Source: JAVBTT01 sp031550325 (GTDB lineage: Bacteria; Bacillota; Clostridia; Oscillospirales; UBA929). From it: DNA of 39,854 bases. A program made the translations under genes and the position numbers. The notes below the pieces were generated by a model. The model ran no database searches, had not been told where the DNA came from, and saw only the letters and a list, made by a program, of their open reading frames with translations. This document shows, one piece after another, positions 31,583 through 39,671 of this stretch; the stretch's first letter is position 1, and the number at the start of each line of letters is the position of its first letter. The stretch spans positions 1 to 39,854 of the forward strand of contig JAVBOR010000050.1 of NCBI GenBank assembly GCA_031550325.1, given 5' to 3'.

Positions 31583-32365
31583 TCAGCCGAGGATCCTGCG
31601 GTAGATGTCAAGATCGGCATCCTTGAAGACGTTGAAAACGACTCTCTCGATGCTCGTGTCGCGCCGCAAAAAGCTCTTCACCGCGCTCACGGCAATGGGC
31701 GCGGCCTCCTCCTGAGGAAAATGAAACTCGCCCGTGGAGATGCAGCAGAACACGACTGAGGCCAACTCGCTGTGCGCCGCCAGCTCCAGGCAGGAGGTGT
31801 AGCAGGAGGCCAGCAATTCGCGGTCGCGCTCGGTCAGCGCGCCGCGGATGATCGGCCCGACGGTGTGCAGAACGTACCCGGCGGGCAAATTGTACCCGGG
31901 CGTGATCTTCGCCCTGCCGGGCTCTTCGGGATGCCCCTGCGCCTTCATCGTCCAATGGCAGTTTAGCCTGAGCTGTGCGCCCGCGAAGGTGTGAATGGCG
32001 TTGTCGATGCAGCCGTGGTTCGGCGAAAAACAGCCGAGCAGCGCTGAGTTTGCCGCGTTGACGATGGCGTCTGCCTGTATGGTCGTGATGTCGCCCTGCC
32101 AGACGCACAGGCGGCTGTCCGAGGGCGTCGGAGAAAGCATCCATACATCGACAATGCTCTTCTGCGCCATCACAGCCTGCAGGTAGGCGTCCTGCACCTC
32201 AAAAAACGCGTCGTCTGTTGGCGGGATGGGAGGGCGAACATTAAAAAGCTCCCGCAGTAAGCGATCCTGCCCGGCGCTGTCGGGCGGGACCGGCGTGCTG
32301 CGATACTGTTGATTCTCGGCGATGAGCGCATGAATCAGATATTCGCGCATTTCGGACAAGGTCAT
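31583..32365 (-). CDS. Zinc-type macrodomain protein-ADP-ribose hydrolase
   Basis: 260 residues. The N-terminal ~90 residues are a helical extension and the macrodomain follows: VWQGDITTIQADAIVNAANSALLG, then the zinc site C112, H117, C119 in GCFSPNHGCIDNAIH, and VFCCISTGEFHFPQEEAA for ADP-ribose binding. This zinc-ligand pattern defines the SAV0325-type macrodomain that in some Firmicutes and streptococci pairs with SirTM and a lipoylated GcvH-like carrier to reverse ADP-ribosylation. Here neither SirTM nor a lipoate ligase is adjacent. AAGGAG lies 8 nt before the ATG. It follows yesN on the same strand by 79 bp. Its stop codon touches truncated repeat G. Confidence 0.92.
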   Translation of the reverse strand: MTLSEMREYLIHALIAENQQYRSTPVPPDSAGQDRLLRELFNVRPPIPPTDDAFFEVQDAYLQAVMAQKSIVDVWMLSPTPSDSRLCVWQGDITTIQADAIVNAANSALLGCFSPNHGCIDNAIHTFAGAQLRLNCHWTMKAQGHPEEPGRAKITPGYNLPAGYVLHTVGPIIRGALTERDRELLASCYTSCLELAAHSELASVVFCCISTGEFHFPQEEAAPIAVSAVKSFLRRDTSIERVVFNVFKDADLDIYRRILG

Positions 32366-32444
32366 TACAGCAGCTCCTTTGAAGTCGGCTGGAGAAAGCG
32401 CTGTTCCGGCGCATCACGGACAGGGGTGGCCGGGGAATCTCTGA

Positions 32445-33755
32445 TCAGCGGCGCCCCATTTCCCCCATTTTCTTGCGGCGGGTCTCATCGCGGTCCTCGC
32501 TGATGGATTTCCCGGTGTATTTTTTGTACACCCGGCAGAAATAGGCGGGGTTGCCGTATCCGACGCGGCCCGCAATCTCGTTGACAGAGAGCCTTGTGTT
32601 CTGGGAGAGGAGCGCTGCATGCTGGATGCGGACCTTTGTAAGATATTCCAGAAAAGTCTGTCCCGATTCCTGCTTGAAAAGACGGCTGAGGTAATACGAA
32701 CTTACCCCGATCTTTTCGGCGACAGCCTCGAGCGAGATGGGGCTGCTGTACATCGTTTCGATGTACTTCATGGCGTAGCCCACATAGGAGTTGTCGGCGA
32801 TCTCCACTTTGGCAATCGCTTCTCGCTTTCGCTGGGCCAAACCGCCACCCTCCAGGTCCTCGTAAAAAACGGTGGCGTCGGCCGAGTCGGCCTTTAAGGC
32901 CTGAAGGCTTTCCTTGTAAGAAGCTTCCATTTCGGAAAATTCTGAATAGCAGTTTCCCGCGCCCGCCCTCAGCTTCAGACCCAATTTCTTGTGCAGGTTT
33001 TCCAGCGTGAGGCTCAGAAGCTCCAACATCCAGCTCTTCCATCCCAGGGGCTCGAAGCGCTCCCGGAAGAAAAAAAGGCACAGGTTGTTGGCCGCAATGT
33101 TGGAAATAAAGCTGCACCTGCCGTTGAGGGTGTCATCCAGGCATCGCCGGATCTGATCTGCGTCGGCTTGACGAAGCTGCACCGCGGCGTTCATCGCCGG
33201 AACGATGGTTACCATCGCGCCGCAGCCAAAATGAAGGGCGTGCATCTCGAGATATTTTTCAAAACTGTCAGCCGAAGGCGTCCCCAAGAAAATGGAGTAC
33301 ATCAGCTCGTTTTCAATGATAGGGACGATCTGTTCAAAGACAGCGGCAAGCTGCTGGTGGGACTCCTCGCTCGCGTTGTGCTCGCGAATGGAGCTATACA
33401 GCTTGCGAATGGTTTCAATCGTGATCTCCTGCTTCTGGGGCTTCAACATGTAGGCGTCAACCTTGAGCGCGAGCGCTTTCTGGGCAAACTCAAACTCGCT
33501 GTAAGCTGTGTTGACAATAAAACGCGTCCGCGTTTTCCGGGCCTGCAGCAGCTCTATGGTATCCAGACCGTTCATGCCCGGCATCGTGATGTCCACAATG
33601 GCAATGTCCGGCTGCTTGGATTCCGTGAGCGCTATGAGCTCTATGCCGTTGCTCGCCAGCCCCGATATCTCGATCTCGGGAAAATTTTTTTGAATGAGCA
33701 GCTTCAGGGCTCTGCGCTCAATGGCCTCATCATCCGCTATGATCAGGCTGACCAT
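32445..33755 (-). CDS. YesN-type AraC-family response regulator
   Basis: 436 residues. Receiver domain 1-120 with D8/D9 and phosphoacceptor D55 in IVDITMPGMNG; a middle region (about 140-300) typical of YesN-like regulators; a C-terminal AraC double helix-turn-helix with ISLEAVAEKIGVSSYYLSRLFK and LSVNEIAGRVGYGNPAYFCRVYKKYTG. It lies 11 bp downstream of the YesM kinase gene on the same strand. A likely target is the divergent esterase gene beyond the sugar-binding protein gene. Confidence 0.94.
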   Translation of the reverse strand: MVSLIIADDEAIERRALKLLIQKNFPEIEISGLASNGIELIALTESKQPDIAIVDITMPGMNGLDTIELLQARKTRTRFIVNTAYSEFEFAQKALALKVDAYMLKPQKQEITIETIRKLYSSIREHNASEESHQQLAAVFEQIVPIIENELMYSIFLGTPSADSFEKYLEMHALHFGCGAMVTIVPAMNAAVQLRQADADQIRRCLDDTLNGRCSFISNIAANNLCLFFFRERFEPLGWKSWMLELLSLTLENLHKKLGLKLRAGAGNCYSEFSEMEASYKESLQALKADSADATVFYEDLEGGGLAQRKREAIAKVEIADNSYVGYAMKYIETMYSSPISLEAVAEKIGVSSYYLSRLFKQESGQTFLEYLTKVRIQHAALLSQNTRLSVNEIAGRVGYGNPAYFCRVYKKYTGKSISEDRDETRRKKMGEMGRR

Positions 33756-33766
33756 GCCAACACCCC

Positions 33767-35293
33767 CTAACCCCTCTCAGGCATATCAATATAAACCAGA
33801 GTGCTTCCCGCCCGGCTGTCCAGAGCAAAGTTCACATCCCCCTTAAAGAACAGCATCAGTCGCTGGCAGACGTTGTTCAGGCCGATGTGGGAACTGCGCC
33901 CGTCGGGATCCCTAAACATCTGATTGAGCTCCTCCAGCTTTTCCGGCTGAACGCCCGCGCCGCCGTCTTCCACCTCGAGGCAGCACCGGCCAGGCTTTTG
34001 GTACAGGCGAATCGTGACTGCGCCGCCCTCCACAAGCTTCCCCACGCCGTGGGTGACGGCGTTTTCCACCAGGGGCTGCAAAATCATCGCGGGCACTTTT
34101 TGGGGAAGGCAGGTGTCGTCCACGTCAAATTGAAAGTTGATCAGATCGCCAAAGCGGTTCAGCTGAATCGTAATGTAGTTTTTTATGTTCTCCAGCTCGT
34201 CCTTCAGCGTCACAGGGGCGGTCAGCCTGCTCAGGTTGTAGCGCAGCAGTTCGGCGGTGGTCTCGAGCAGAGTTGAGGTGGCGCTTGCCTGCTCCATGTC
34301 GGCCGTTTTGATGATCATGTTGAGCGTATTAAACAAAAAATGAGGGTTGATGCGCGACTGAAGGAACTTGAGCTCGCTGTTCTGTAGCGCGCCGGTAATG
34401 CGGAGATTCTCCAGCTCGGCCTCGGCCAGCTGCTCCCGCATTTTAGAGTCATCTTCGAGTTTGGCGATTTGCGCGTTGATCATATCGAGCATGTCGTTGA
34501 AGCTGTCGGCGAGAATTTCAATTTCGTCTCCAGTTTTGATCCGGATATGCGCCTGCGACGCCGGATTCTCCCGAATGCCCTTCACAAACTGCGTAAGCAT
34601 GGAGAGTGAAATGGAAATGCCCTCGACAACTTTCCTGTAAAACTTGATGCAGTACCCCAGAGCGATCAGAATGAGGACAAGCTGGCTCAGGTTGATGAAG
34701 ATTCGCAGGATGGAAATGGTCTTCTGCACGTTTTCCGTTTCCGCCAGCTTGACCGAATAAATATCATGAAAGCTCTGTCTGATAAAGCCGAGGGTCTCCT
34801 GCGTCTGCGCGTAGAGTGCGCTGAAATGCTCGTTTTCGGAGGCGTTGAAGTTGTCCAGCGAATGGCTCTTCACATACAGCGGGATGAGCGCCGACAGCTC
34901 CCCGGCCTGCTCCAGATAGGTTTCGACCAGATGGCACAGATCAATCTCGTTTCGGGAGAACTTGGTCTCGTTTCGCTTGCGTATGCCGGCAACAGTCTGT
35001 CTGGCCAGCTGCGTCTTCTCTTCCAGCGTCTCCGGGCTGCTGCTGCCCACGAACAAGTAAATATAGTCGTTTTCGCGGTTAAGGTCCTCAATCTCGACGT
35101 AAATCCGATAAATGCTCAACAGCTCGTCCATCGCGTTGCTGTAAGACGCCGACACAATCTGATTGCCAATGAAGGAGCAGATGAACACGATAACCGCGAA
35201 CGCCAGAATGAGGAAGTAACCGCCGCTGTATTTTCGGCCGACAGAGCTCAGGGCTTCCCTTTTTTGCCGGGCTAAGAACGATTTAAGCGCCAT
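33767..35293 (-). CDS. YesM-type sensor histidine kinase
   Basis: 508 residues from the chosen ATG. Membrane helix 1 (about 25-47), an extracytoplasmic helical sensor (about 48-205), membrane helix 2 (about 208-228), a HAMP domain, and a His_kinase/HATPase core with H318 in SRINPHFLFNTLNMI and N-box LQPLVENAVTHG. ATG at 35293 overlaps the sugar-binding protein stop by 11 bp. The frame is open much further upstream, but that part lies inside the preceding gene in another frame. It forms a three-component sugar-sensing system with its neighbours. Confidence 0.94.
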   Translation of the reverse strand: MALKSFLARQKREALSSVGRKYSGGYFLILAFAVIVFICSFIGNQIVSASYSNAMDELLSIYRIYVEIEDLNRENDYIYLFVGSSSPETLEEKTQLARQTVAGIRKRNETKFSRNEIDLCHLVETYLEQAGELSALIPLYVKSHSLDNFNASENEHFSALYAQTQETLGFIRQSFHDIYSVKLAETENVQKTISILRIFINLSQLVLILIALGYCIKFYRKVVEGISISLSMLTQFVKGIRENPASQAHIRIKTGDEIEILADSFNDMLDMINAQIAKLEDDSKMREQLAEAELENLRITGALQNSELKFLQSRINPHFLFNTLNMIIKTADMEQASATSTLLETTAELLRYNLSRLTAPVTLKDELENIKNYITIQLNRFGDLINFQFDVDDTCLPQKVPAMILQPLVENAVTHGVGKLVEGGAVTIRLYQKPGRCCLEVEDGGAGVQPEKLEELNQMFRDPDGRSSHIGLNNVCQRLMLFFKGDVNFALDSRAGSTLVYIDMPERG

Positions 35294-36242
35294 GGCCGCT
35301 CTTTTCCGTCTGCGAAGCAGGCACAAACAACACGCCGGTATAGACCACCGGAGCGCTGTAGCTTCCCTGGCTAAACCGGCGGTATAATTCCTGCGCCGCA
35401 ATCCGTCCCATTTCCCTGGGCTGCTGGACGATCGCCCCCTGCACAACGCCGTCGCCAAACGCACCCGAAGCCCCGCTTTCCACGTCAAAGCAGAGAATAC
35501 ACTTGGGCGGCGCTTTGCCGGAGGGTGAAAGGCTGCCAAAGGTCATGCCGCTGATGGCATCCAGACAAATCAACGTATCTACGGACGGGGTCTCCTGCGA
35601 CATGGCATAGTATCGCTCAACCGCGGCCATGGCGTCAAACCCGCTGTATTCTATTCTCAGAATTTCCATATCCTTCTGCCCGGCGATGCCGTCCGAAAAG
35701 CCGTTCAGGCGCTCGACAAGGTTGGGCTGATTCGGAGACGCCATGATGACGCCGATCCCGGCGTCCCCCCCGGTGAGCTCAACAAGATGCTCCGCCATGA
35801 GCAGCCCCGCGCCGTAATTGTCGGTTCCGACATACAGGTGATCCTCAAAGTCTGAAATGTCCGTGTCCACAAAGCCAATCAGGATCCCCTGATCGCGGGC
35901 CGCCTGAAGGGCCCCAATGTACACGGGATCGTCAATGCCCTGCGCCACAATCGCGTCTGCCCTGGCAGCCGCTGCCTGTCTGATCAGCTGCGCCATTTCG
36001 GAAGAATCGAAGGCCTTCTGCGGGTAGTCGAATCTGAGGTCAAGGTCGGTGTCCTCCGCCCCTTGTACACAGCCGTCTCGAATCGCTTCCCAGTATCCGC
36101 CTGTCCTGTTGGACGGCAGAATTACCACCACCCGCATGGAACGGGCGGATGGCAGAGGCCTCTCGACGCCGGTGCTTTGCATGCAGATAAACACAAACAC
36201 AGCCAGAAGAACAGCTGTCTGCAAAAAATAACGGTATCTCAT
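35283..36242 (-). CDS. Periplasmic-type sugar-binding protein, probable sensor partner
   Basis: About 320 residues. A membrane anchor or signal segment (MRYRYFLQTAVLLAVFVFI) and a type-I periplasmic binding fold: MRVVVILPSNRTGGYWEAIRDG, ADAIVAQGIDDPVYIGAL, GTDNYGAGLLMAEHLVEL and GVVQGAIVQQPREMGRIAA. The segments resemble Peripla_BP_4 (ribose/galactose-type) proteins. The Cys after the anchor (FICMQS) is a poor lipobox. I chose the ATG at 36242 (GAAGGGA upstream). No ABC permease or ATPase is adjacent, so it most likely presents sugar to the YesM kinase rather than serving transport. Confidence 0.88.
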   Translation of the reverse strand: MRYRYFLQTAVLLAVFVFICMQSTGVERPLPSARSMRVVVILPSNRTGGYWEAIRDGCVQGAEDTDLDLRFDYPQKAFDSSEMAQLIRQAAAARADAIVAQGIDDPVYIGALQAARDQGILIGFVDTDISDFEDHLYVGTDNYGAGLLMAEHLVELTGGDAGIGVIMASPNQPNLVERLNGFSDGIAGQKDMEILRIEYSGFDAMAAVERYYAMSQETPSVDTLICLDAISGMTFGSLSPSGKAPPKCILCFDVESGASGAFGDGVVQGAIVQQPREMGRIAAQELYRRFSQGSYSAPVVYTGVLFVPASQTEKSGHGA

Positions 36243-36298
36243 ACACACGCATTTCCCTTCTGGAAACGCCGCCCACGGCATCTTGTTACTGGATATTT

Positions 36299-36327
36299 AT
36301 AATACCATAAAACTTGATCCGGTGCAA
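36299..36327 (-). promoter_or_regulatory. Promoter for the sugar-binding protein/YesM/YesN operon
   Basis: On the minus strand, TTGCAC (36322-36327), 17-bp spacer, TATTAT (36299-36304), giving a leader of about 50 nt before the ATG at 36242. Confidence 0.7.
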
Positions 36328-36608
36328 GTGTGCGGGCTTCGGGAAAAGTCGCTGGTAATATAAGGAAGACCGGAATAAAGAACCTCCTCAAAAGGCTCCG
36401 GGCTCTTGCAAAAGTGGGCTAAATCCCGCCAGAGAAGCCTCGCGCTGCCGCCCCTAAAAAGCATAAATATTCACCAGATTGCGAATAAACCGGCGCTCCC
36501 GGCACGAAGCCAAGCCGGGAGCGGTTTGGGGGATGACGACTAAAATGACAAGAAAGTGCATATATGTCAATATCCCGATTGCACGTATACAAGAATGACT
36601 ACATTATG
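36328..36608. other. Intergenic stretch between divergent promoters
   Basis: No gene is apparent. The DNA is A/T-richer than the coding regions. It holds a GTGCA/TGCAC inverted pair (about 36557-36586) with a wide spacing, which could be a regulator site, and no strong terminator. Confidence 0.4.
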
Positions 36609-36618
36609 ACAAATTTGT
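36609..36618 (+). promoter_or_regulatory. Palindromic candidate operator before the esterase promoter
   Basis: ACAAATTTGT is a perfect 10-bp palindrome ending 4 bp before the -35 box at 36623. Its position fits binding by an activator such as the neighbouring YesN regulator or by a repressor; which one is unknown. Confidence 0.45.
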
Positions 36619-36622
36619 ATAA

Positions 36623-36651
36623 TTGCGGAGGGCCTGTCCCCGTGATATACT
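36623..36651 (+). promoter_or_regulatory. Promoter of the double-esterase gene
   Basis: TTGCGG (36623-36628), 17-bp spacer, TATACT (36646-36651). The imperfect -35 box is compatible with activator dependence. The leader is about 35 nt and contains GAGGAGGAG. Confidence 0.75.
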
Positions 36652-36692
36652 TTTAGACAGACTTGCGTATCAAAAATTGAGGAGGAGAGAAA

Positions 36693-39596
36693 ATGTCAGA
36701 AAAGCGAATCAGAAAAGTGCTGGCGATTTTGTTGGTTGCCGTGATGCTCTTCGGCACCATGTCCCCAGCCACATTTGCGACCGCCGCGACGGCCTATCCC
36801 GAGGGCGTCACGGTAGAGGCCGACGCGGAAGCGCCGGGCGGCTACATGGCGACGTTTGTGTACAAGAACGACAACCCGGCGATTTCCAAGGTGGAGATCT
36901 ACGGAAGCTTCCAGTTTTACAAGGTTGAGGACATCGGCGACTTCGCCACAACGGGCGTGAACACCGCGACGGCATACAGAGCGCCGATGGGCGAATATGA
37001 AGTCGGCATGTTCCCGGCGGGCTCGGCCAACGTCTATTATCCGATGACCGGAGAAGACGGCGTGTACACCATCCAGATCCCGCTTCCGGCACAGCAGTAT
37101 TCGTATCGCTACCGCATCACCTATTCGGACGGCACGGCGACCGCGGCCATTCAGGATCCGGCGAACACATGGCCCGGCAACAACGGCAGCCTGTTCTATG
37201 TGGGCGACAGAGAGCACGCGCTTCCCGGACAGGAGTACATCTACGCACAGCCCGAAGGCAAGGCAGGCTCTTACTCGTTTGTGACATACAACGACTTTAA
37301 CGGAGTGGCGCGCCAGCTGGGCGTGTATCTTCCCTATGGCTACAGCGCTTCCAAGACCTATAAGACCCTTTACGTCTCCCATGGCGGCGGCGGAAACGAG
37401 ACCGACTGGATGACGGTTGGCTCGGTGCCCAACATCATGGACAACCTGATTGCCGAGGGCAAGACCCCCGAAGCCATTGTGGTTACGATGAACAACACGA
37501 ACTTCAGCTTTAACAACGTGAATGTGCAGCGGAACATGAAGGAAGCCGTCATTCCGTTTGTGGAAGCCAACTACAGCGTTTCGGCCAAGGCCGAGGACAG
37601 ATCGTTCTGCGGACTGTCGATGGGCGCGATGAGCTCCTCCTATCTGCTGCAGAACGACCCGACCTACTACGCGGCGTACGGCGTGTTCTCGGGAGCGTCG
37701 AGCTACGACCTGAACACCGCTGACATCGACGCCATCAAGGACGCGTACATCTTTGTGTCGGCCGGAAGCCTGGATATGGCGTATGTCAACGGCAACTACG
37801 GCAGGGCAAACGACAACACCACCAAGGGGTTCCATGAGCGTCTGGTGGCCAGAGACATCGAGCACACCTATGAGATTTACAACGGCACGCACAGCTGGGA
37901 AGTTTGGAGAGAATCCTTTACAGACTACGCCCAGCACCTCAACCCCGTGTACCCCGAGGGCGTCACGGTAGAGGCCGACGGAAACTCCCCGACAGGCTAT
38001 TCTGCCACCTTTGTGTTCAAAGCCGATGAGGCGGCAAAGGTAGAGATCGACAGCCAGGTGCTTTACTTCTACAAAGCCGAAGAGGGCAGATCTGTCAGGT
38101 ACACGCCCCACCAGTGGGAAAAGGGCATGTTCGCCATGAACGGCGGAACCGTGTATAACGAAGAGATGCAGTCGGTCGGCGGCTATTGGGTGCTTAAGCT
38201 CCCGCTGCCCAGCGGCGCCTACTCCTATCGTTATAAAGTCACTACCGAGGCGGGCACAAGCTATACCGTCGACCCCGCCAATATGCCTCTGGTCAACTCG
38301 GCCACAGGTCGGGTAGCCAACTACAGCATGGTCTACATGCCGTTTGATTCCGCAAAGCAGGAGATCGACCTGTCTGTGGAACTGCCCAGAGCCGACGAGA
38401 AAAAGGGTACGGTTGAGTACTTTACGTACTTGAACGCGACGGGCGCGGAGCGTCCCCTTGCAGTCTATCTGCCGTACGGCTATGACGAGAACAGAGCCGA
38501 GCCCTACAAAGTGCTGTATCTGTCGCACGGCGGCGGCGGCCACGAGCTGGATTGGATGAATGACGGCGTGGTTCCCAACATGATGGACAACATGATTGTC
38601 GAGGGAAGAACCGAGCCGTTCGTCGTGGTCACCATGGCGCAACAGAGTTTTACCAACATCAACGAGCAGATGAACTACATCATGCCTGCCGTTCAAGAAA
38701 AGTACAACGTTTCCACCACGCCTGAGGGCAACTCGTATGCCGGCCTGTCCGCGGGCGCGACGCTCACAGCCGATATCTATTTGAACAACCCCACGGATTT
38801 CGGATACTTCGGCATTTGGAGCTCGGGCGATCTGGACATCCGCGACTTCAGCAACAAGACCAATCTGGACGTTCCCAAAGTGATGGTCGGCGTGGGCAAG
38901 TTTGACACCGACCGCAACAGATATCAGAAAGCCATTGATTTCCTGGTTGAGCTGGATAAGGTAAACGCCGACTACGTCTTCTACGATGCAAACGGCGCGC
39001 ACGACTGGAAACTCTGGCCGCGCATGTACGAATACTACTTGGATAACGTGCTGTGGAAAGCCCAAGCAGCCGAGATCACCAGCGTCACGGTCGGCGTGGA
39101 GCAGCTCGTAGCGACCCTCGGGGCCAAAGTACCCGTGACCGTTTTGGGCGAGAACCTCGGAGAGGTCACCGTCAAGATCGTGTCGAAGGACGGACTCACT
39201 GTGTACGGCGAAGCCACTATGACCGGCGCCGGCAGAGTCATCGTATCGATCGACGCCGCGATGAACATTGCGGCAGGCACGTACGACGTGATCGCGACAA
39301 GCGGCACATCGACGATGGCAGCCGAGCTGACTGTTGTTCCCTACAACACCGACATCTGGGTGGTGCAGCTTGACAAGTCGGCCGAAGGCAAAACAAGATT
39401 CCTGTTTGCGGCCGACATCTCGGCGGGCTCAAAGGGCTATGACGTCAAGGTCAACGGCGTTTCCTACAAGCCCGTACAAGAGGGTAACGCGCTTGTGATC
39501 GACTATCAGGCGGCCGAGGGCGACGTCTTTGTGGTCAGCGGCGTCAAGTACGCCAAGCTCTTCCCGAGCTATTCCTTCTCCTTCACCGTGAGATAA
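36693..39596 (+). CDS. Secreted protein with two tandem esterase (feruloyl-esterase-like) modules
   Basis: 967 residues with a signal peptide (cleavage after about residue 33). Two similar modules, each an E-set/CBM48-like beta domain followed by an esterase-D alpha/beta hydrolase, occupy about 35-415 and 420-790. Module 1 has HGGGGNETDWM, nucleophile S309 in CGLSMGAMSS and H400 in NGTHSWEVW. Module 2 has HGGGGHELDWM, S686 in AGLSAGATLT and H770 in NGAHDWKLW. Both catalytic sites look intact. A ~175-residue beta-rich C-terminal region follows, without LPXTG or SLH motifs. The likely job is removing acyl or feruloyl groups from plant polysaccharide outside the cell. It is divergent from a sugar-sensing regulatory operon. 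Confidence 0.93.
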   Translation: MSEKRIRKVLAILLVAVMLFGTMSPATFATAATAYPEGVTVEADAEAPGGYMATFVYKNDNPAISKVEIYGSFQFYKVEDIGDFATTGVNTATAYRAPMGEYEVGMFPAGSANVYYPMTGEDGVYTIQIPLPAQQYSYRYRITYSDGTATAAIQDPANTWPGNNGSLFYVGDREHALPGQEYIYAQPEGKAGSYSFVTYNDFNGVARQLGVYLPYGYSASKTYKTLYVSHGGGGNETDWMTVGSVPNIMDNLIAEGKTPEAIVVTMNNTNFSFNNVNVQRNMKEAVIPFVEANYSVSAKAEDRSFCGLSMGAMSSSYLLQNDPTYYAAYGVFSGASSYDLNTADIDAIKDAYIFVSAGSLDMAYVNGNYGRANDNTTKGFHERLVARDIEHTYEIYNGTHSWEVWRESFTDYAQHLNPVYPEGVTVEADGNSPTGYSATFVFKADEAAKVEIDSQVLYFYKAEEGRSVRYTPHQWEKGMFAMNGGTVYNEEMQSVGGYWVLKLPLPSGAYSYRYKVTTEAGTSYTVDPANMPLVNSATGRVANYSMVYMPFDSAKQEIDLSVELPRADEKKGTVEYFTYLNATGAERPLAVYLPYGYDENRAEPYKVLYLSHGGGGHELDWMNDGVVPNMMDNMIVEGRTEPFVVVTMAQQSFTNINEQMNYIMPAVQEKYNVSTTPEGNSYAGLSAGATLTADIYLNNPTDFGYFGIWSSGDLDIRDFSNKTNLDVPKVMVGVGKFDTDRNRYQKAIDFLVELDKVNADYVFYDANGAHDWKLWPRMYEYYLDNVLWKAQAAEITSVTVGVEQLVATLGAKVPVTVLGENLGEVTVKIVSKDGLTVYGEATMTGAGRVIVSIDAAMNIAAGTYDVIATSGTSTMAAELTVVPYNTDIWVVQLDKSAEGKTRFLFAADISAGSKGYDVKVNGVSYKPVQEGNALVIDYQAAEGDVFVVSGVKYAKLFPSYSFSFTVR
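36798..37980 (+). repeat. 28-bp identical direct repeat inside the double-esterase gene
   Basis: Positions 36798-36825 and 37953-37980 are identical and encode the same start of each module (YPEGVTVEAD). The surrounding module sequences have diverged widely, so this identity points to gene conversion or selection on the segment. Confidence 0.8.
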
Positions 39597-39634
39597 GCGA
39601 AGACAAAACGCAGACATTTAGCACAGGCATGACC

Positions 39635-39671
39635 ATGCCCCCCGGGACTGATCGCTCAGTCCCGGGGGCAT
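39635..39671 (+). terminator. Hairpin terminator after the double-esterase gene
   Basis: A 16-bp stem with one bulged C (ATGCCCCC... paired with ...GGGGGCAT) and loop TCGC, 38 bp after the stop. Downstream is TTAGCGTTTT, a poor U-tract, so termination is probable rather than certain. Confidence 0.7.

Noticed and set aside
33767..35539. Longer start for the YesM kinase at 35539
   Set aside because: The extra N terminus is read within the sugar-binding protein gene, is Arg-rich without motifs, and an ATG with normal domain start exists at 35293.
36696..39065. A 789-residue open frame antisense to the double-esterase gene
   Set aside because: It mirrors codon bias of the sense gene (few A/T-rich stops), has no ribosome site or recognisable motif, and the sense frame has a signal peptide and catalytic motifs.
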